A stretch of DNA of 64,000 nt from Methylophaga sp. (lineage in GTDB: Bacteria; Pseudomonadota; Gammaproteobacteria; Nitrosococcales; Methylophagaceae): assembly GCA_011053005.1 (NCBI GenBank), contig DRHW01000002.1, positions 222,419-286,418 on the forward strand, read 5' to 3'. Positions 63,956 to 64,000 of the stretch are shown piece after piece. Both the position numbers and the translations under genes were made by a program. The notes under the pieces were generated by a model. That model saw only the letters and a list, made by a program, of their open reading frames with translations, had not been told where the DNA came from and searched no databases. Position 1 is the stretch's first letter. Every line of letters starts with the position of its first letter.

Positions 63956-64000
63956 CTGCCTTATGGTATAAAGTTCGGCTTTGTAGTTTTAATTGGGCGC

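Overview
The window looks like the chromosome of a low-GC gammaproteobacterium. Several gene orders are characteristic of that class: kdsA next to pyrG, carAB-greA-rlmE-ftsH-folP-glmM-tpiA-secG-tRNA-Leu, pilRS, lipA-lipB-ybeD-type-dat-dacA-rlpA-mltB-rodA-mrdA-mreDCB, and gatCA divergent from mreB. The AT-rich base composition, the Pseudomonas-like envelope cluster, an orphan flavocytochrome c sulfide dehydrogenase-type flavoprotein and a PP0621 protein beside pilS would fit a Thiotrichales/Piscirickettsiaceae-like marine bacterium such as Cycloclasticus or Methylophaga. That placement is an inference and not proven by the window.

Layout. 1-2.6 kb: kdsA and pyrG (minus strand), Kdo and CTP synthesis. 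2.6-20.5 kb is the accessory part. It holds a PAS-PAS-PAS-GGDEF-EAL gene broken by one in-frame TGA, and a three-gene phosphorelay operon (REC-PAS-degenerate GGDEF-EAL regulator, hybrid histidine kinase, stand-alone HPt protein). A DUF3750 lipoprotein and an MscS channel follow, then a complete RND tripartite efflux operon with a divergent TetR repressor and a clear shared operator, and finally an IS3-family remnant lying against the 3' end of tRNA-Leu(GAG).

20.5-34 kb is housekeeping: secG, tpiA, glmM, folP, ftsH, rlmE, a DUF4149 membrane protein, greA, carB and carA (minus), then hemB-aroE (plus). 34-47 kb: pilR-pilS-PP0621, typA, suhB, an alanine-zipper lipoprotein facing an L,D-transpeptidase, bamD, the complete EF-P beta-lysylation set (epmA-efp with divergent epmB), and a citrate synthase. 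47-60 kb: an FCSD-type flavoprotein, lipoate synthesis, and a long minus-strand cell-wall elongation cluster from dat to mreB. 60-64 kb (plus): gatC-gatA, an acetolactate synthase-type enzyme and a membrane-anchored thioredoxin-like protein.

I did not find a clear new defence or mobile system. The observations most worth a second look are: (1) mreC, whose conserved N-terminus can only be reached from an ATT start codon, directly after an intrinsic terminator behind mreB; (2) the c-di-GMP enzyme gene with one in-frame stop at an Arg position of a duplicated PAS unit; (3) the phosphorelay operon ending in a GGDEF-dead, EAL-intact regulator; (4) the 34-bp palindrome and extended -10 promoter controlling the efflux pump; (5) a candidate lipoprotein/L,D-transpeptidase pair; (6) gatCA with gatB missing from its usual place; (7) signal-peptide-like and broken small reading frames just downstream of the outer-membrane efflux gene.
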